A stretch of DNA of 64,000 bases, taken from NCBI RefSeq assembly GCF_028682475.1, contig NZ_JANHLE010000025.1, positions 1 to 64,000 of the forward strand. Reading direction: 5' to 3'. Each line of letters opens with the position of its first letter. The stretch's first letter is position 1. Below, piece after piece: positions 7,800-15,029 of this stretch. This DNA is from Pseudomonas putida (GTDB taxonomy: Bacteria; Pseudomonadota; Gammaproteobacteria; Pseudomonadales; Pseudomonadaceae). The notes beneath the pieces were generated by a model, which worked only from the letters and a program-made list of their open reading frames with translations, had not been told where the DNA came from and did not search any database. The translations under genes were made by a program, and so were the position numbers.

Positions 7800-8156
7800 C
7801 TACACGTATTCTTCAGGCTTCTCTGCCGTAGCCAAGCCTGGGTTCACTACACAAGTGAGTGGTCCTCCTGGCTCAATGGAAGCCTCTACCGAGCAGATTA
7901 AGCCCACGGTTGAGAGGTGAGCAATCGCCACTCCTACGTCCTTCAGCGTCATATCACACTGATCAGCCACCAAGACCTGGGTAGTCTCCACAACACCGTT
8001 GCTATACACATTTGCCAAAAGGGTCAGCATGACCGTGGCAGCCTTGGGATTGGTCCGGATCAGATCAGACACCTCCGCGAAGAGAGTTCGTTCCATGCGT
8101 AGGAAGCCCAGACCATTATCTGCTGCGCCATTATTCAAATCGAGTTTTTCAGTCAT
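7800..8156 (-). CDS. Small winged-helix protein (RepL/MarR-like)
   Basis: A 118-residue protein of unknown function. It reads as one winged helix: the helix TNPKAATVMLTLLANVYSNG, a strand VVETTQVLVADQ, a recognition-helix region TLKDVGVAIAHLSTVGLI, and a wing ending CVVNPGLA. The helix pattern and 'NP' after the wing resemble the RepL-like protein at 6168. The two may be paralogues flanking the hairpin array. It is transcribed towards the array. The start ATG 8156 has only a weak GAAGAG upstream. A copy-control or regulatory role is plausible but unproven. Confidence 0.6.
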   Translation of the reverse strand: MTEKLDLNNGAADNGLGFLRMERTLFAEVSDLIRTNPKAATVMLTLLANVYSNGVVETTQVLVADQCDMTLKDVGVAIAHLSTVGLICSVEASIEPGGPLTCVVNPGLATAEKPEEYV

Positions 8157-8200
8157 AGTAAGGCTCTTCAGTTCAGTTAAAAGTTCGTTTGGCTTTCGCC

Positions 8201-8230
8201 CTTACTGACTTACTGACTTACTGACTTACT
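8201..8230. repeat. 8-bp tandem repeat (CTTACTGA x3.75)
   Basis: Three complete CTTACTGA units and a fourth partial one, located 45 bases upstream of the winged-helix gene at 8156. The phase of 8 bp is unusual for a repressor array. It may be a protein-binding iteron or a slippage-prone spacer in the promoter. Confidence 0.75.
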
Positions 8231-8417
8231 TCTCACGCAGCATGCGAGCTACGGGGCGAAGTTAACTTCTACCGAGCCACTCGCCTACTCGTGGAGCGGC
8301 TAGCTGGAACAGTCTCCGCCCCGTCACTCAATCATTCAAAGCCTTCGGTAGCTCATCAACCTTGAATGTCACGATTGGTGTGCTCACGATTAAAGCACAT
8401 AAACCCAGCATTGAGGA

Positions 8418-8648
8418 ATGCCTGCACTACCTCCTTCCCCAGCGCTTCAACACCAGTTCGGTCCCCGAGTCAGGGAGCTGCGTGTGGCTATTGGTATGAA
8501 TCAAGAAGCGTTTGCAGACAAGTGCGGGTTCGCCAGGACTTACACGTCCCGCATAGAGACAGGCGGTGCTAACCCGTCTATAAACGCCATCAAGGTGTTG
8601 GCCGACGCCTTAGGCGTCAGAATCGCAGACCTCTTCGAAGGCATGTGA
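8418..8648 (+). CDS. XRE-family (Cro/CI-type) small DNA-binding protein
   Basis: A 76-residue helix-turn-helix protein. The HTH lies at about residues 26-57 (AFADKCGFARTYTSRIETGGANPS), followed by the dimer helices INAIKVLADALGV and a short tail IADLFEGM. It resembles the compact controllers found with restriction-modification and plasmid-maintenance systems. The ribosome-binding site is poor (GAGGA almost touching the ATG). It sits head-on to the SEC-C/nuclease candidate, so it might control that gene, but no operator was identified. Confidence 0.8.
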   Translation: MPALPPSPALQHQFGPRVRELRVAIGMNQEAFADKCGFARTYTSRIETGGANPSINAIKVLADALGVRIADLFEGM

Positions 8649-8779
8649 GCAGCACAACGCACTGAAGAACTATGCCTGATGCTAATTGATAGCTAATTGA
8701 CGACCCCTCCTGAACGCCTCCTTGGCGGGGGTTACTCGCAGCACATTTCACGGAATTGCTGGGATTGAAGGCGGAGAGA

Positions 8780-10399
8780 CTAAGCCAGACCCTCGCCTGT
8801 GCTATCGCCCATCTGGTTTAGCATCACGCCTGCCATGCGGGCACAGTATTCAGTGGCCAACTCCACCTGAGTCAGCGTCTTCAAGTACTCGATATCGGGC
8901 GACTGCCCCATGAACTCAATTAAGGAATCTTTAGCGGTGCTCGAATAGGATTCCCATAGGAAGTTGAACCAGTCCAATTCAGTTCTCGGAACCGAGCGAG
9001 CTGCATTCCTGTCAATGGCTCCAAAGAAGGTTGCAGGGTGCTGGGTGTAGGCATGTAGCTCTTCATCGGACAGCGGAATCCTGGTAATGAAACGCTGTTC
9101 ATTGCTACATACAACACACCATGCTTCTCTCCGCTCGGCCATGACGACGCCACTCTCCAGCATCGCCTCCATCAAAGCTCCATCTGGGCCCGGGACCTGT
9201 AGCAGCTGACCTACTTGAAGCCTAGCTTCAGAGGAACCGCCAATGAATGCGTCAGGCTCTCCATCGAACGTGACGGGAATGCGCCTGTGCTTCTGTATCG
9301 ACTCTATTAATGCAAAGACTGGAGCGTGTCGCCGCTTGATCTCAACCTGCTGAAGTAGGGTTTTAGCCCCGGGATGCAGATCCGCAATATGGAATCCCCA
9401 CAGCAGCAGCCCAGAAGGTAGGTCAACAGCATCAAGATGATGCTCGTGCGGGTCATACGTTACGATGATGTAAGCTTCAGGGAGCGCCTTCGCCAAGGGG
9501 TCCAACTCAAACTTTTTGAGCAGAACTTCAGCCTCTACCAGAACAACAGGAGCGGACCGCTTCCTCCCCTCCTCTAGGCGCGCGTCATTCGTGTCGATGA
9601 AGACTAATCGGGGATGATCCGAATGCTTGCTCAAGGCTCGACTCATCTGCCTATTGATATTCATCCGCTTGCCTTCTCGCCGCTTTGCTTCAACAGCGTA
9701 AATCGCCCCAGATGACGTATGAGCTGCAATGAACTCAACGTGGGTACTTCGCCTGTCAGTTTCATCTTGGTGATCCAAGCTAAAACCCGCTCGAAGCAGA
9801 GCAGCGGCCACTCGCACCTCATAGAGCGCCCCAGGGAAATTGTCAGAGCACTTGATGCGGTCGATCAGTAATCGTTGAATCTCTACGGCGTGCTCCAAGC
9901 TATAGAGATCGTAAGCCAATCGCATGTATGACTCGATGGCCCCAGTCATCGGCTGAGCAGCACCCGGCCCTACGGCTTCAACGTGGGCTCTGGATTGCTC
10001 ATAGCTACGGGTCGCCCAGTGGAGGATTTTATGGCGCTGTTCCACTGGCTTATTAATCTCGGCATTCCACCATTCACGACCTAGGACCACCTTAGGGTAG
10101 TCATAAAGGAAGTCATGGAAAGTCCGCCACTTGGTTGAGTAGTGAATCTTCTTACCAACGGCGACGAGCCTATGATCATGGAATGTTGAGGAGATGATCG
10201 GCTTGCCAAACCCCTGCTGTTCACGTCGCTGAAACTCTTGAGCCTGATGGCGCGAGATCATTACTTCTAATGCGTTCCGCATATGTGGTCCCGCTACCTG
10301 CTGCCCCCAGCCTGGGCCATCAGCAGTGCCATGGCAGCGCTTGAACTTTAACCCACTCCCGCAAGGGCATGGAGCGTTACGACCTGGCTTGGTAAGCAT
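8780..10399 (-). CDS. SEC-C zinc-motif protein with a PD-(D/E)XK nuclease-like core
   Basis: A 539-residue cytoplasmic protein. The N-terminus (MLTKPGRNAPCPCGSG...RCHG) is a SEC-C zinc-binding motif. About residues 190-250 carry the pattern of a PD-(D/E)XK nuclease: a helix with YEVRVAAALLRAGF, an acidic strand HVEFIA, then the E-x-K strand AIYAVEAKRRE. The C-terminal 250 residues are unassigned. The start at 10399 is chosen because AGGA lies upstream and the SEC-C motif is then N-terminal; the frame stays open to 10453. Such combinations occur on islands and may act in defence against foreign DNA, which is inference. It diverges from the serine recombinase gene. Confidence 0.65.
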   Translation of the reverse strand: MLTKPGRNAPCPCGSGLKFKRCHGTADGPGWGQQVAGPHMRNALEVMISRHQAQEFQRREQQGFGKPIISSTFHDHRLVAVGKKIHYSTKWRTFHDFLYDYPKVVLGREWWNAEINKPVEQRHKILHWATRSYEQSRAHVEAVGPGAAQPMTGAIESYMRLAYDLYSLEHAVEIQRLLIDRIKCSDNFPGALYEVRVAAALLRAGFSLDHQDETDRRSTHVEFIAAHTSSGAIYAVEAKRREGKRMNINRQMSRALSKHSDHPRLVFIDTNDARLEEGRKRSAPVVLVEAEVLLKKFELDPLAKALPEAYIIVTYDPHEHHLDAVDLPSGLLLWGFHIADLHPGAKTLLQQVEIKRRHAPVFALIESIQKHRRIPVTFDGEPDAFIGGSSEARLQVGQLLQVPGPDGALMEAMLESGVVMAERREAWCVVCSNEQRFITRIPLSDEELHAYTQHPATFFGAIDRNAARSVPRTELDWFNFLWESYSSTAKDSLIEFMGQSPDIEYLKTLTQVELATEYCARMAGVMLNQMGDSTGEGLA

Positions 10400-10515
10400 T
10401 CGGGCAGTCCTGAAAAGCTGATCCGCAAGGAACAGGGATCTGCCTGCGCCCACTAACGGAAAATAATAGACATTTGGCGTACAAGCTAGAAGAGCTGATG
10501 GCGCGCATGATCCGC

Positions 10516-10646
10516 GTATTCTTTAACCTCTACCTAACCGACCACAAGCAGATGAATACACATAACGCCTGCAACCCGTATTCACTAGGCTTGATTTTGG
10601 CAATGAATACAGCCACACTCCAAGCATCTAAAGTTAAATGAATACA
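10516..10646. promoter_or_regulatory. Cluster of ATGAATACA/GTATTC sites before the serine recombinase
   Basis: ATGAATACA occurs three times in direct orientation (10552, 10603, 10638), and its inverted core GTATTC occurs at 10516 and 10578. All lie in the 258-bp gap between the divergent nuclease candidate and the recombinase. Resolvases act on multiple half-sites beside their own gene, so this may be a res-like site as well as an operator. Confidence 0.55.
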
Positions 10647-10657
10647 GAGGCAGGGAT

Positions 10658-11203
10658 ATGGCACGAGTTGGGTACATCCGCGTTAGTTCGGTAGATCAGA
10701 ACGTAGACCGCCAGCTTGATGGTGTTGCCTTAGATAAGGTCTTCACCGAGAAGCTCAGCGGAGTTACCACTGACCGTCCCCAGCTTCAGGCCATGCTGGA
10801 GTACGTGCGTGAGGGCGACACCATTCTGGTACACAGCATTGACAGGCTTGCTCGCTCCCTGGCGGATCTACTGAAGCTAGTGGAAGACCTAACCAAGCGG
10901 GGCGTCCATATCCGCTTCGATAAAGAGCAGTTGGAGTTCACTGGCGAAGACAACCCGACCCAGCACCTGATGCTCTCGATGATGGGAGCTGTAGCTCAGT
11001 TTGAGCGAGCCATGATCAAGGAGCGTCAGCGAGAGGGAATAGCCAAGGCCAAACAGAGAGGTGTCTACAAAGGTCGCATTAAGACCGTTGATGACGTAGC
11101 CATACAATCCGCCGTGCGTGGTGGGCTATCATTTCGCAAGGCCGCTGAGAGCCTTGGCGTAAGCCTGAGCACCGTGCAACGTGCCATGAAGGCCAGTGCA
11201 TAA
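10658..11203 (+). CDS. Serine recombinase (resolvase/invertase family)
   Basis: A 181-residue site-specific recombinase. The N-terminal catalytic domain starts MARVGYIRVSSVDQN with the nucleophile serine in RVSS; conserved arginines lie in HSIDRLARSL and AQFERAMIKERQREG. A C-terminal helix-turn-helix follows (SFRKAAESLGVSLSTVQRAM). The length matches the Tn3 resolvase/Hin invertase class. ATG 10658 follows GAGGCAGGG. It may resolve island multimers or invert a segment, but no invertible flank was identified. It is a second recombinase beside the tyrosine integrase. Confidence 0.92.
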   Translation: MARVGYIRVSSVDQNVDRQLDGVALDKVFTEKLSGVTTDRPQLQAMLEYVREGDTILVHSIDRLARSLADLLKLVEDLTKRGVHIRFDKEQLEFTGEDNPTQHLMLSMMGAVAQFERAMIKERQREGIAKAKQRGVYKGRIKTVDDVAIQSAVRGGLSFRKAAESLGVSLSTVQRAMKASA

Positions 11204-11248
11204 TCTGGCTGTACCCAGATAATAGCGATCACTAGGTGGGCGAGGTGT

Positions 11249-11458
11249 ATGGACGACGATAAGGCAGCTGCGATAGCGAACGCCCTTGAGGGGCTTCATC
11301 TTAACCAGATAGCCATCCGAGCTTCAGTGGAAGAGCTGAGTACATGGGTGAGGCAGAGGGGCAGCGTTAACATACACGACAATGTAATGGGAGCCCTTCA
11401 GACACTGGACACCAATGCTGATTCCATCACCTCAGCGATAGAACGGCTTCGATCGTGA
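11249..11458 (+). CDS. Small hypothetical protein (69 residues)
   Basis: Not recognised. ATG 11249 follows GAGG at a normal distance and lies 45 bases after the serine recombinase, so the two are probably co-transcribed. The product is acidic, helical and without membrane segments (IANALEGLHLNQIAIRASVEELSTWV). It might be a small accessory or regulatory protein of the recombinase. Confidence 0.55.
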   Translation: MDDDKAAAIANALEGLHLNQIAIRASVEELSTWVRQRGSVNIHDNVMGALQTLDTNADSITSAIERLRS

Positions 11459-11539
11459 CGGCGCTATGCCATATTTCAAAGAGAGGTTTGTGTGCCCCGC
11501 TTGCCATTAGCTACCGGGTCTAACCTCGACCCAGACTGA

Positions 11540-11592
11540 TCGGCAGTATCGAATAATTGCCGACACCATACAGCTCAAATTGACTATCGGCA
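11540..11592. repeat. TCGGCA inverted/direct repeats after the recombinase gene
   Basis: TCGGCA (11540-11545) and TGCCGA (11558-11563) form a dyad, and a further TCGGCA lies at 11587. They fall in the intergenic space between two converging genes and could be a terminator-like fold or a recombination site. Support is weak. Confidence 0.3.
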
Positions 11593-11642
11593 CTATTCTA
11601 GTTTAATAACTTTGGAGTAGAGAGCATGCAGTCAAACCGAGA

Positions 11643-12779
11643 TTAGCGCTCATCCCGTCGCCGCTTATCCCCAATAATATGCATAAGGTAAGGTGTCAAC
11701 TCACGCATGATCAAGCCGGAAAGCTTCTCCACATCCTGCTCAGTAAGAATGGAACCCTCATCCACGCCAAGGTTGCTAAATGCATATTGTACTGCCCTAT
11801 CAACAGCTTGATCTCTTGCTCTTACGGCTGAGCGCTTCACCGCTTGACGTAGAATAGAGTCAAACGCACGCTCAATGCTGCCTTCCGGAATACGCTCGTA
11901 GCTATATGAAGCCTGGATATCGGCTCTATCAAGACCCAGGTCAAATTCTGCAACTATTCTCTGGGAGTTTCTTGGATCTATGCAGTAGCTAGCGTGTACA
12001 GGCGCACCCGAATAATTCTCCGCCAAACAGACAACCATGCGTCTGACGCCGAAGAACTCTATATATCCAAGCAATTGGCCATCCGTTCCTCGGTTACTCA
12101 CTGCCACACAGTGAAGTGGAACCCCTTCCGGTCTACGCAGCATTAAATCACTTTCATACCAATACCCGAAGCATGCCTCTGCTCCGTCCTCCAACAAGTA
12201 TTGCCTGGCATTGGTACAATCTTTGGCTACTACGCCGTTAACCACAGCAAAGCAGAGTACAGACTTAACGAGGGAGCGCCCCGAGAGAGCACCACCAAAC
12301 TCCATTGAGAAGTTCAGCGGACTCCTCGAATACCTTGACTGCACGCCAGAATTGGCAATTGTCGATTCCAAGTCAAAGTTAGGGTACTTCCGTTTAACAC
12401 CCTTAAGTATCTTACGTGCCTCTTCAGGACTACGAGCAACGAGTTCAATCTTCATCGCCCCAGAACCTTCGGGAGTTTGGCTAAAACTAGCTCTAGCCGG
12501 GCTCATGCTACCATCCGCATGTAGCACTAGTTGGTCGCCATCAAGATTTTCAACCGCGAGAGAGGGCAATACTCCGCGCTCCCTCTTAACTCCAATCAAT
12601 AGTCCCAGTGACTGAAGATCCTTGGCCAAGGCACTATCCCAAGCTTGCCCAGCACCATTGTTGCACTTCACACAAAGCACACCAGATACTTTATAACGCC
12701 CACCAATAGCGTTAATTACAATGTGCTCTTCGGAGTCATTAGCATCCGAGAGAGGACTATCACAAAGCACACACTCCAT
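11643..12779 (-). CDS. HNH-endonuclease-like zinc protein with a large unassigned C-terminus
   Basis: A 378-residue protein. The first 45 residues form an HNH_5-type zinc and nuclease motif: C-V-L-C, then EEHIVINAIGG, then C-V-K-C-NN. Residues about 60-378 are not recognised; they appear to be an alpha/beta domain followed by a helical tail ending in a basic segment (DKRRRDE). AAGGAGGGG is placed ideally for ATG 12779; a GTG immediately upstream is less likely. It stands alone between converging genes. HNH proteins of this kind on islands are often restriction or anti-phage effectors, which is a family-level inference. Confidence 0.7.
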   Translation of the reverse strand: MECVLCDSPLSDANDSEEHIVINAIGGRYKVSGVLCVKCNNGAGQAWDSALAKDLQSLGLLIGVKRERGVLPSLAVENLDGDQLVLHADGSMSPARASFSQTPEGSGAMKIELVARSPEEARKILKGVKRKYPNFDLESTIANSGVQSRYSRSPLNFSMEFGGALSGRSLVKSVLCFAVVNGVVAKDCTNARQYLLEDGAEACFGYWYESDLMLRRPEGVPLHCVAVSNRGTDGQLLGYIEFFGVRRMVVCLAENYSGAPVHASYCIDPRNSQRIVAEFDLGLDRADIQASYSYERIPEGSIERAFDSILRQAVKRSAVRARDQAVDRAVQYAFSNLGVDEGSILTEQDVEKLSGLIMRELTPYLMHIIGDKRRRDER

Positions 12780-12859
12780 CACTTCCCCTCCTTAAGAGTA
12801 CCCCTTCAAACACCGGCATCATTAACACAATTGAGTGCCTAACCCGTGCTGGCAAACGT

Positions 12860-12890
12860 TGACTAGAAGAAGCCCCGCCGTAGCGGGGCC
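12860..12890 (-). terminator. Terminator of the coupled gene pair
   Basis: On the minus strand, GCCCCGC-TACG-GCGGGGC is followed by TTCTTCT. It lies about 10 bases after the stop of the 12901-13212 gene and upstream of the HNH gene. Confidence 0.7.
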
Positions 12891-12900
12891 CTACCTCCTG

Positions 12901-13212
12901 TTATAACCGCCGCAAGGCATCAGCCAGAATACTATTGGGATTTGCTTTCCACTCAGTCGCCGGCTGCGTTCCCTGCATGAGCAGAGCCTCATAGTCACTT
13001 ATACCTGCAGTCCTTGCAGCAAGTGCCACATGCTCTCGTACAACCCTATCAGCACCAGCCGGGGTCGTATCTGGCGTAAATTGCACAGCCCAAAGAGTAG
13101 TCAGCTTGTGTTTCACGTAATGATGGCTTTTCAACACTTCGTAAAACTTCGCCCGCGCAGCAGTGGAGACAGAACCGTTCAAATCCACAGTGAGAATCGC
13201 ATGAATGGTCAT
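12901..13212 (-). CDS. Small protein, possible Cas2/VapD-like ferredoxin fold
   Basis: A 103-residue soluble protein of unknown function. Its pattern is strand HAILTVDL, helix TAARAKFYEVLKSH, strand TTLWAVQFT, then helix ADRVVREHVALAARTAG. That beta-alpha-beta beginning is what Cas2/VapD/SinR-type ferredoxin folds show, but this is a weak resemblance. Its ATG overlaps the stop of the upstream gene by one base (TAATG), so translation is coupled. A toxin-antitoxin or accessory pair is possible; no CRISPR repeats are present in the window. Confidence 0.55.
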   Translation of the reverse strand: MTIHAILTVDLNGSVSTAARAKFYEVLKSHHYVKHKLTTLWAVQFTPDTTPAGADRVVREHVALAARTAGISDYEALLMQGTQPATEWKANPNSILADALRRL

Positions 13213-13469
13213 TACTTACTCCCCCTCTGCTTGTTGTTTTGAGATGCTACCGACGCCGCGAGCTTCTTGGTGTCAGCACTGAACTTGCTGCTTTGCAAAG
13301 CTTTGCCCGCTTTGGCTTCCATCTCAGCACTCGTTTGCTTACCAGTATTGGTCTGAGCCAGAGCAGAGGCAGCAAAGCTCTTGGCTATGGCGGAGGCGGC
13401 AGAATCACGAAGCGTCTCGGAGGCGAGCCTGGCGATCTTTGGAGAGGACTTCTTTGTGTTTGTGCTCAT
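13212..13469 (-). CDS. Small Ala/Ser/Lys-rich protein coupled to the next gene
   Basis: An 85-residue helical, basic, low-complexity protein (KIARLASETLRDSAASAIAKSF; KKLAASVASQNNKQRGSK). It is not recognised functionally. In-frame starts also exist at 13478 and 13502; none has a strong ribosome-binding site, so 13469 is a guess. Its TAA overlaps the ATG of the following gene by one base, which implies a two-gene unit. The composition suits a small antitoxin-like or nucleic-acid-binding partner, by inference only. Confidence 0.55.
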   Translation of the reverse strand: MSTNTKKSSPKIARLASETLRDSAASAIAKSFAASALAQTNTGKQTSAEMEAKAGKALQSSKFSADTKKLAASVASQNNKQRGSK

Positions 13470-13589
13470 GATGCTCATCTCATTAATTAGTTGAGCTGAC
13501 ACGCCTGAAGCCTAGGGACACGAGGGGTGCAACCCCTAGCCCAGACAGTGGCAACGATCATCTGATAGGCTGAGCGGGTAACTACGAGC

Positions 13590-13606
13590 TAGTCTCAAAG
13601 AGACTA
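13590..13606. repeat. 7-bp stem, AAA triloop hairpin
   Basis: TAGTCTC-AAA-GAGACTA, a perfect dyad downstream of the 39-codon gene on the minus strand. It lacks a T-run, so it is not a standard terminator. It has the same short-triloop architecture as hairpins in the array near 7000-7400. Confidence 0.6.
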
Positions 13607-13657
13607 CATCGCAATCACCCGCGCTACTCATGCAGCCACGAAGGCCGACTAGCCGAT

Positions 13658-13777
13658 TTAGAAGAGGGTCAACTGACCCGGATGAGACCGCCAGTGCTGA
13701 CACACGCTCTCCCAGCGGCCAAACCTAAACCGGGGGTAGCTGCGCACAAACACAACCTTGATACTAGAACGAGCCAT
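13658..13777 (-). CDS. 39-residue basic small protein
   Basis: A very short gene: AGGAGGG followed by six bases and ATG 13777, the clearest ribosome-binding site in the island. The product is basic and aromatic (KVVFVRSYPRFRFGRWE, then VCQHWRSHPG), ending QLTLF. I recall similar short proteins in pseudomonad accessory regions, but no function is known to me. A longer frame reaches 13903, but the start with the good ribosome-binding site is preferred. It may be co-transcribed with the ImmA/XRE pair upstream. Confidence 0.65.
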   Translation of the reverse strand: MARSSIKVVFVRSYPRFRFGRWESVCQHWRSHPGQLTLF

Positions 13778-13966
13778 ATGTGGCCCTCCTACGACGGATG
13801 GAAGGGTTTTGGCTTGCCCCACACAGTCGCTAGGACTACACTGCTCCACGTCTTCCCATAGACATATTGCAGGTTGCGGGTGGTTTGGTAGACCCTCGTT
13901 CACCTCACCTGAAGCTCAGAAGTGTTGGTAGCACTCCTGGGCTTCTTTATGCCTTCAAATTGACAC

Positions 13967-14557
13967 CTACCAGAACAAGCTGCGCTGTCCCGTCAACTTC
14001 CCGTGCTTCCTGAGATTGTCCAACCGAAACCTTGAGCTCGTGATGCTAGTGCCGCACATCTCAGCCAACCGCTCAGGGGTACCGGCGTCAGCACAAGCTG
14101 CAATAGGCATCATGATTGCTGCCGTGATTGCCTTTGCCTGCCACTCAGAATCTTCATAGAACCGATGCTGCCCCAGGACAGCCCCCCGATGAAGGGTAAC
14201 TGCGTGCTCCAATACAATGTGACCCATCTCATGCACAACAGTACTGCGTCCAAAGACGTTATCTGCATGGAGCATGTCGTAGACGTCCTCTCTCAGCACC
14301 ACCAAATTCTTTTCAGGGATAGTGAAGGCAGCACATTCGTCAAGCTGGTCCACCTCCACAACCTTGTAGTTAAACCCAGCGTTCGGGAGGGTGTGCTCCA
14401 AGATTTTGGCGCAATCCAACATGTATCGCTCACCCGACCGAAGAGGGAGCGCTGCTCGGATACCCTCAGCGATCTCCTCAAGCGACGCATAACTTTGAGC
14501 CCTTACCTTTAGCCCCTGCGGCGTTCTCACGTCCCCGTTCGAGTAAAGCGTTGTCAA
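13967..14557 (-). CDS. ImmA/IrrE-type metallopeptidase
   Basis: A 196-residue putative zinc protease of the ImmA/IrrE (DUF955) family. The metal site is HEMGH with a downstream glutamate in VLEHA. The start is TTG 14557, preceded by AAGGGAG; the upstream XRE stop lies three bases before it. In ICE and phage systems such proteases cleave the partner XRE repressor after DNA damage and trigger excision genes. Adjacency to XRE at 14561 and position at the island end support that role here. Confidence 0.85.
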   Translation of the reverse strand: MTTLYSNGDVRTPQGLKVRAQSYASLEEIAEGIRAALPLRSGERYMLDCAKILEHTLPNAGFNYKVVEVDQLDECAAFTIPEKNLVVLREDVYDMLHADNVFGRSTVVHEMGHIVLEHAVTLHRGAVLGQHRFYEDSEWQAKAITAAIMMPIAACADAGTPERLAEMCGTSITSSRFRLDNLRKHGKLTGQRSLFW

Positions 14558-14560
14558 TCT

Positions 14561-14929
14561 TTAATCTCCCTTCTTCGGCTGAGCCTGAAGCCACTGGCGA
14601 ATCTCCTCAGTTGGAGCACTACCCTCTTGAAGCCTGCGGGCGAACGCTGCAACGAGACCCCTGGCATCAGAGTCCAACTCAGCTGTATTTACCACGTCTT
14701 TAGATCGCTCAGCAGCCAGCCTAAGCTGATGCAGCTGTTCCGAATCTGCATGCTCAGCAAAGAACGCTAGCGCCGCTTCAATGTGCCTATCAGATAGTCG
14801 CTTCTCGCCGTACTCAATACCGCTGAGATGCGCTGAACTGATAGCCATAGCTTCTGCCATTGCTTTTAGAGACACGTCAAACCTCATCCGAAGCAATCTG
14901 GCAGCTTCACCAAAGGGTGTAAGTCTCAT
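14561..14929 (-). CDS. XRE-family repressor, ImmR-like partner of ImmA
   Basis: A 122-residue protein with an N-terminal helix-turn-helix (about residues 8-50: LLRMRFDVSLKAMAEAMAISSAHLSGIEYGEKRLS) and a helical C-terminus. AAGGTG precedes ATG 14929. It is first in a two-gene unit with the ImmA-type protease. The promoter has a perfect palindrome overlapping the -10 box (14981-15002), so autorepression is likely. By analogy with ImmR/ImmA it would keep the island quiescent. Confidence 0.85.
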   Translation of the reverse strand: MRLTPFGEAARLLRMRFDVSLKAMAEAMAISSAHLSGIEYGEKRLSDRHIEAALAFFAEHADSEQLHQLRLAAERSKDVVNTAELDSDARGLVAAFARRLQEGSAPTEEIRQWLQAQPKKGD

Positions 14930-14980
14930 TTGATCACCTTCATCTCTTCCCCGTACCCCTGCGTTACCTTCCTGGCAATC

Positions 14981-15002
14981 ATCTTCTCCATTTAGAGAAG
15001 AT
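14981..15002. promoter_or_regulatory. Operator palindrome of the XRE/ImmA unit
   Basis: ATCTTCTC-CATTTA-GAGAAGAT, a perfect 8-6-8 dyad. Its right end overlaps the -10 box at 15001-15006, where a bound repressor would block transcription. It is the natural binding site for the XRE protein encoded just downstream. Confidence 0.75.
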
Positions 15003-15029
15003 CGTAGCTCTGAATTATTTATCGGTCAA
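15001..15029 (-). promoter_or_regulatory. Sigma70 promoter of the XRE/ImmA unit
   Basis: On the minus strand, TTGACC (15029-15024) and TACGAT (15006-15001) have a 17-base spacer. Transcription would begin near 14994 inside the operator palindrome. Confidence 0.75.
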
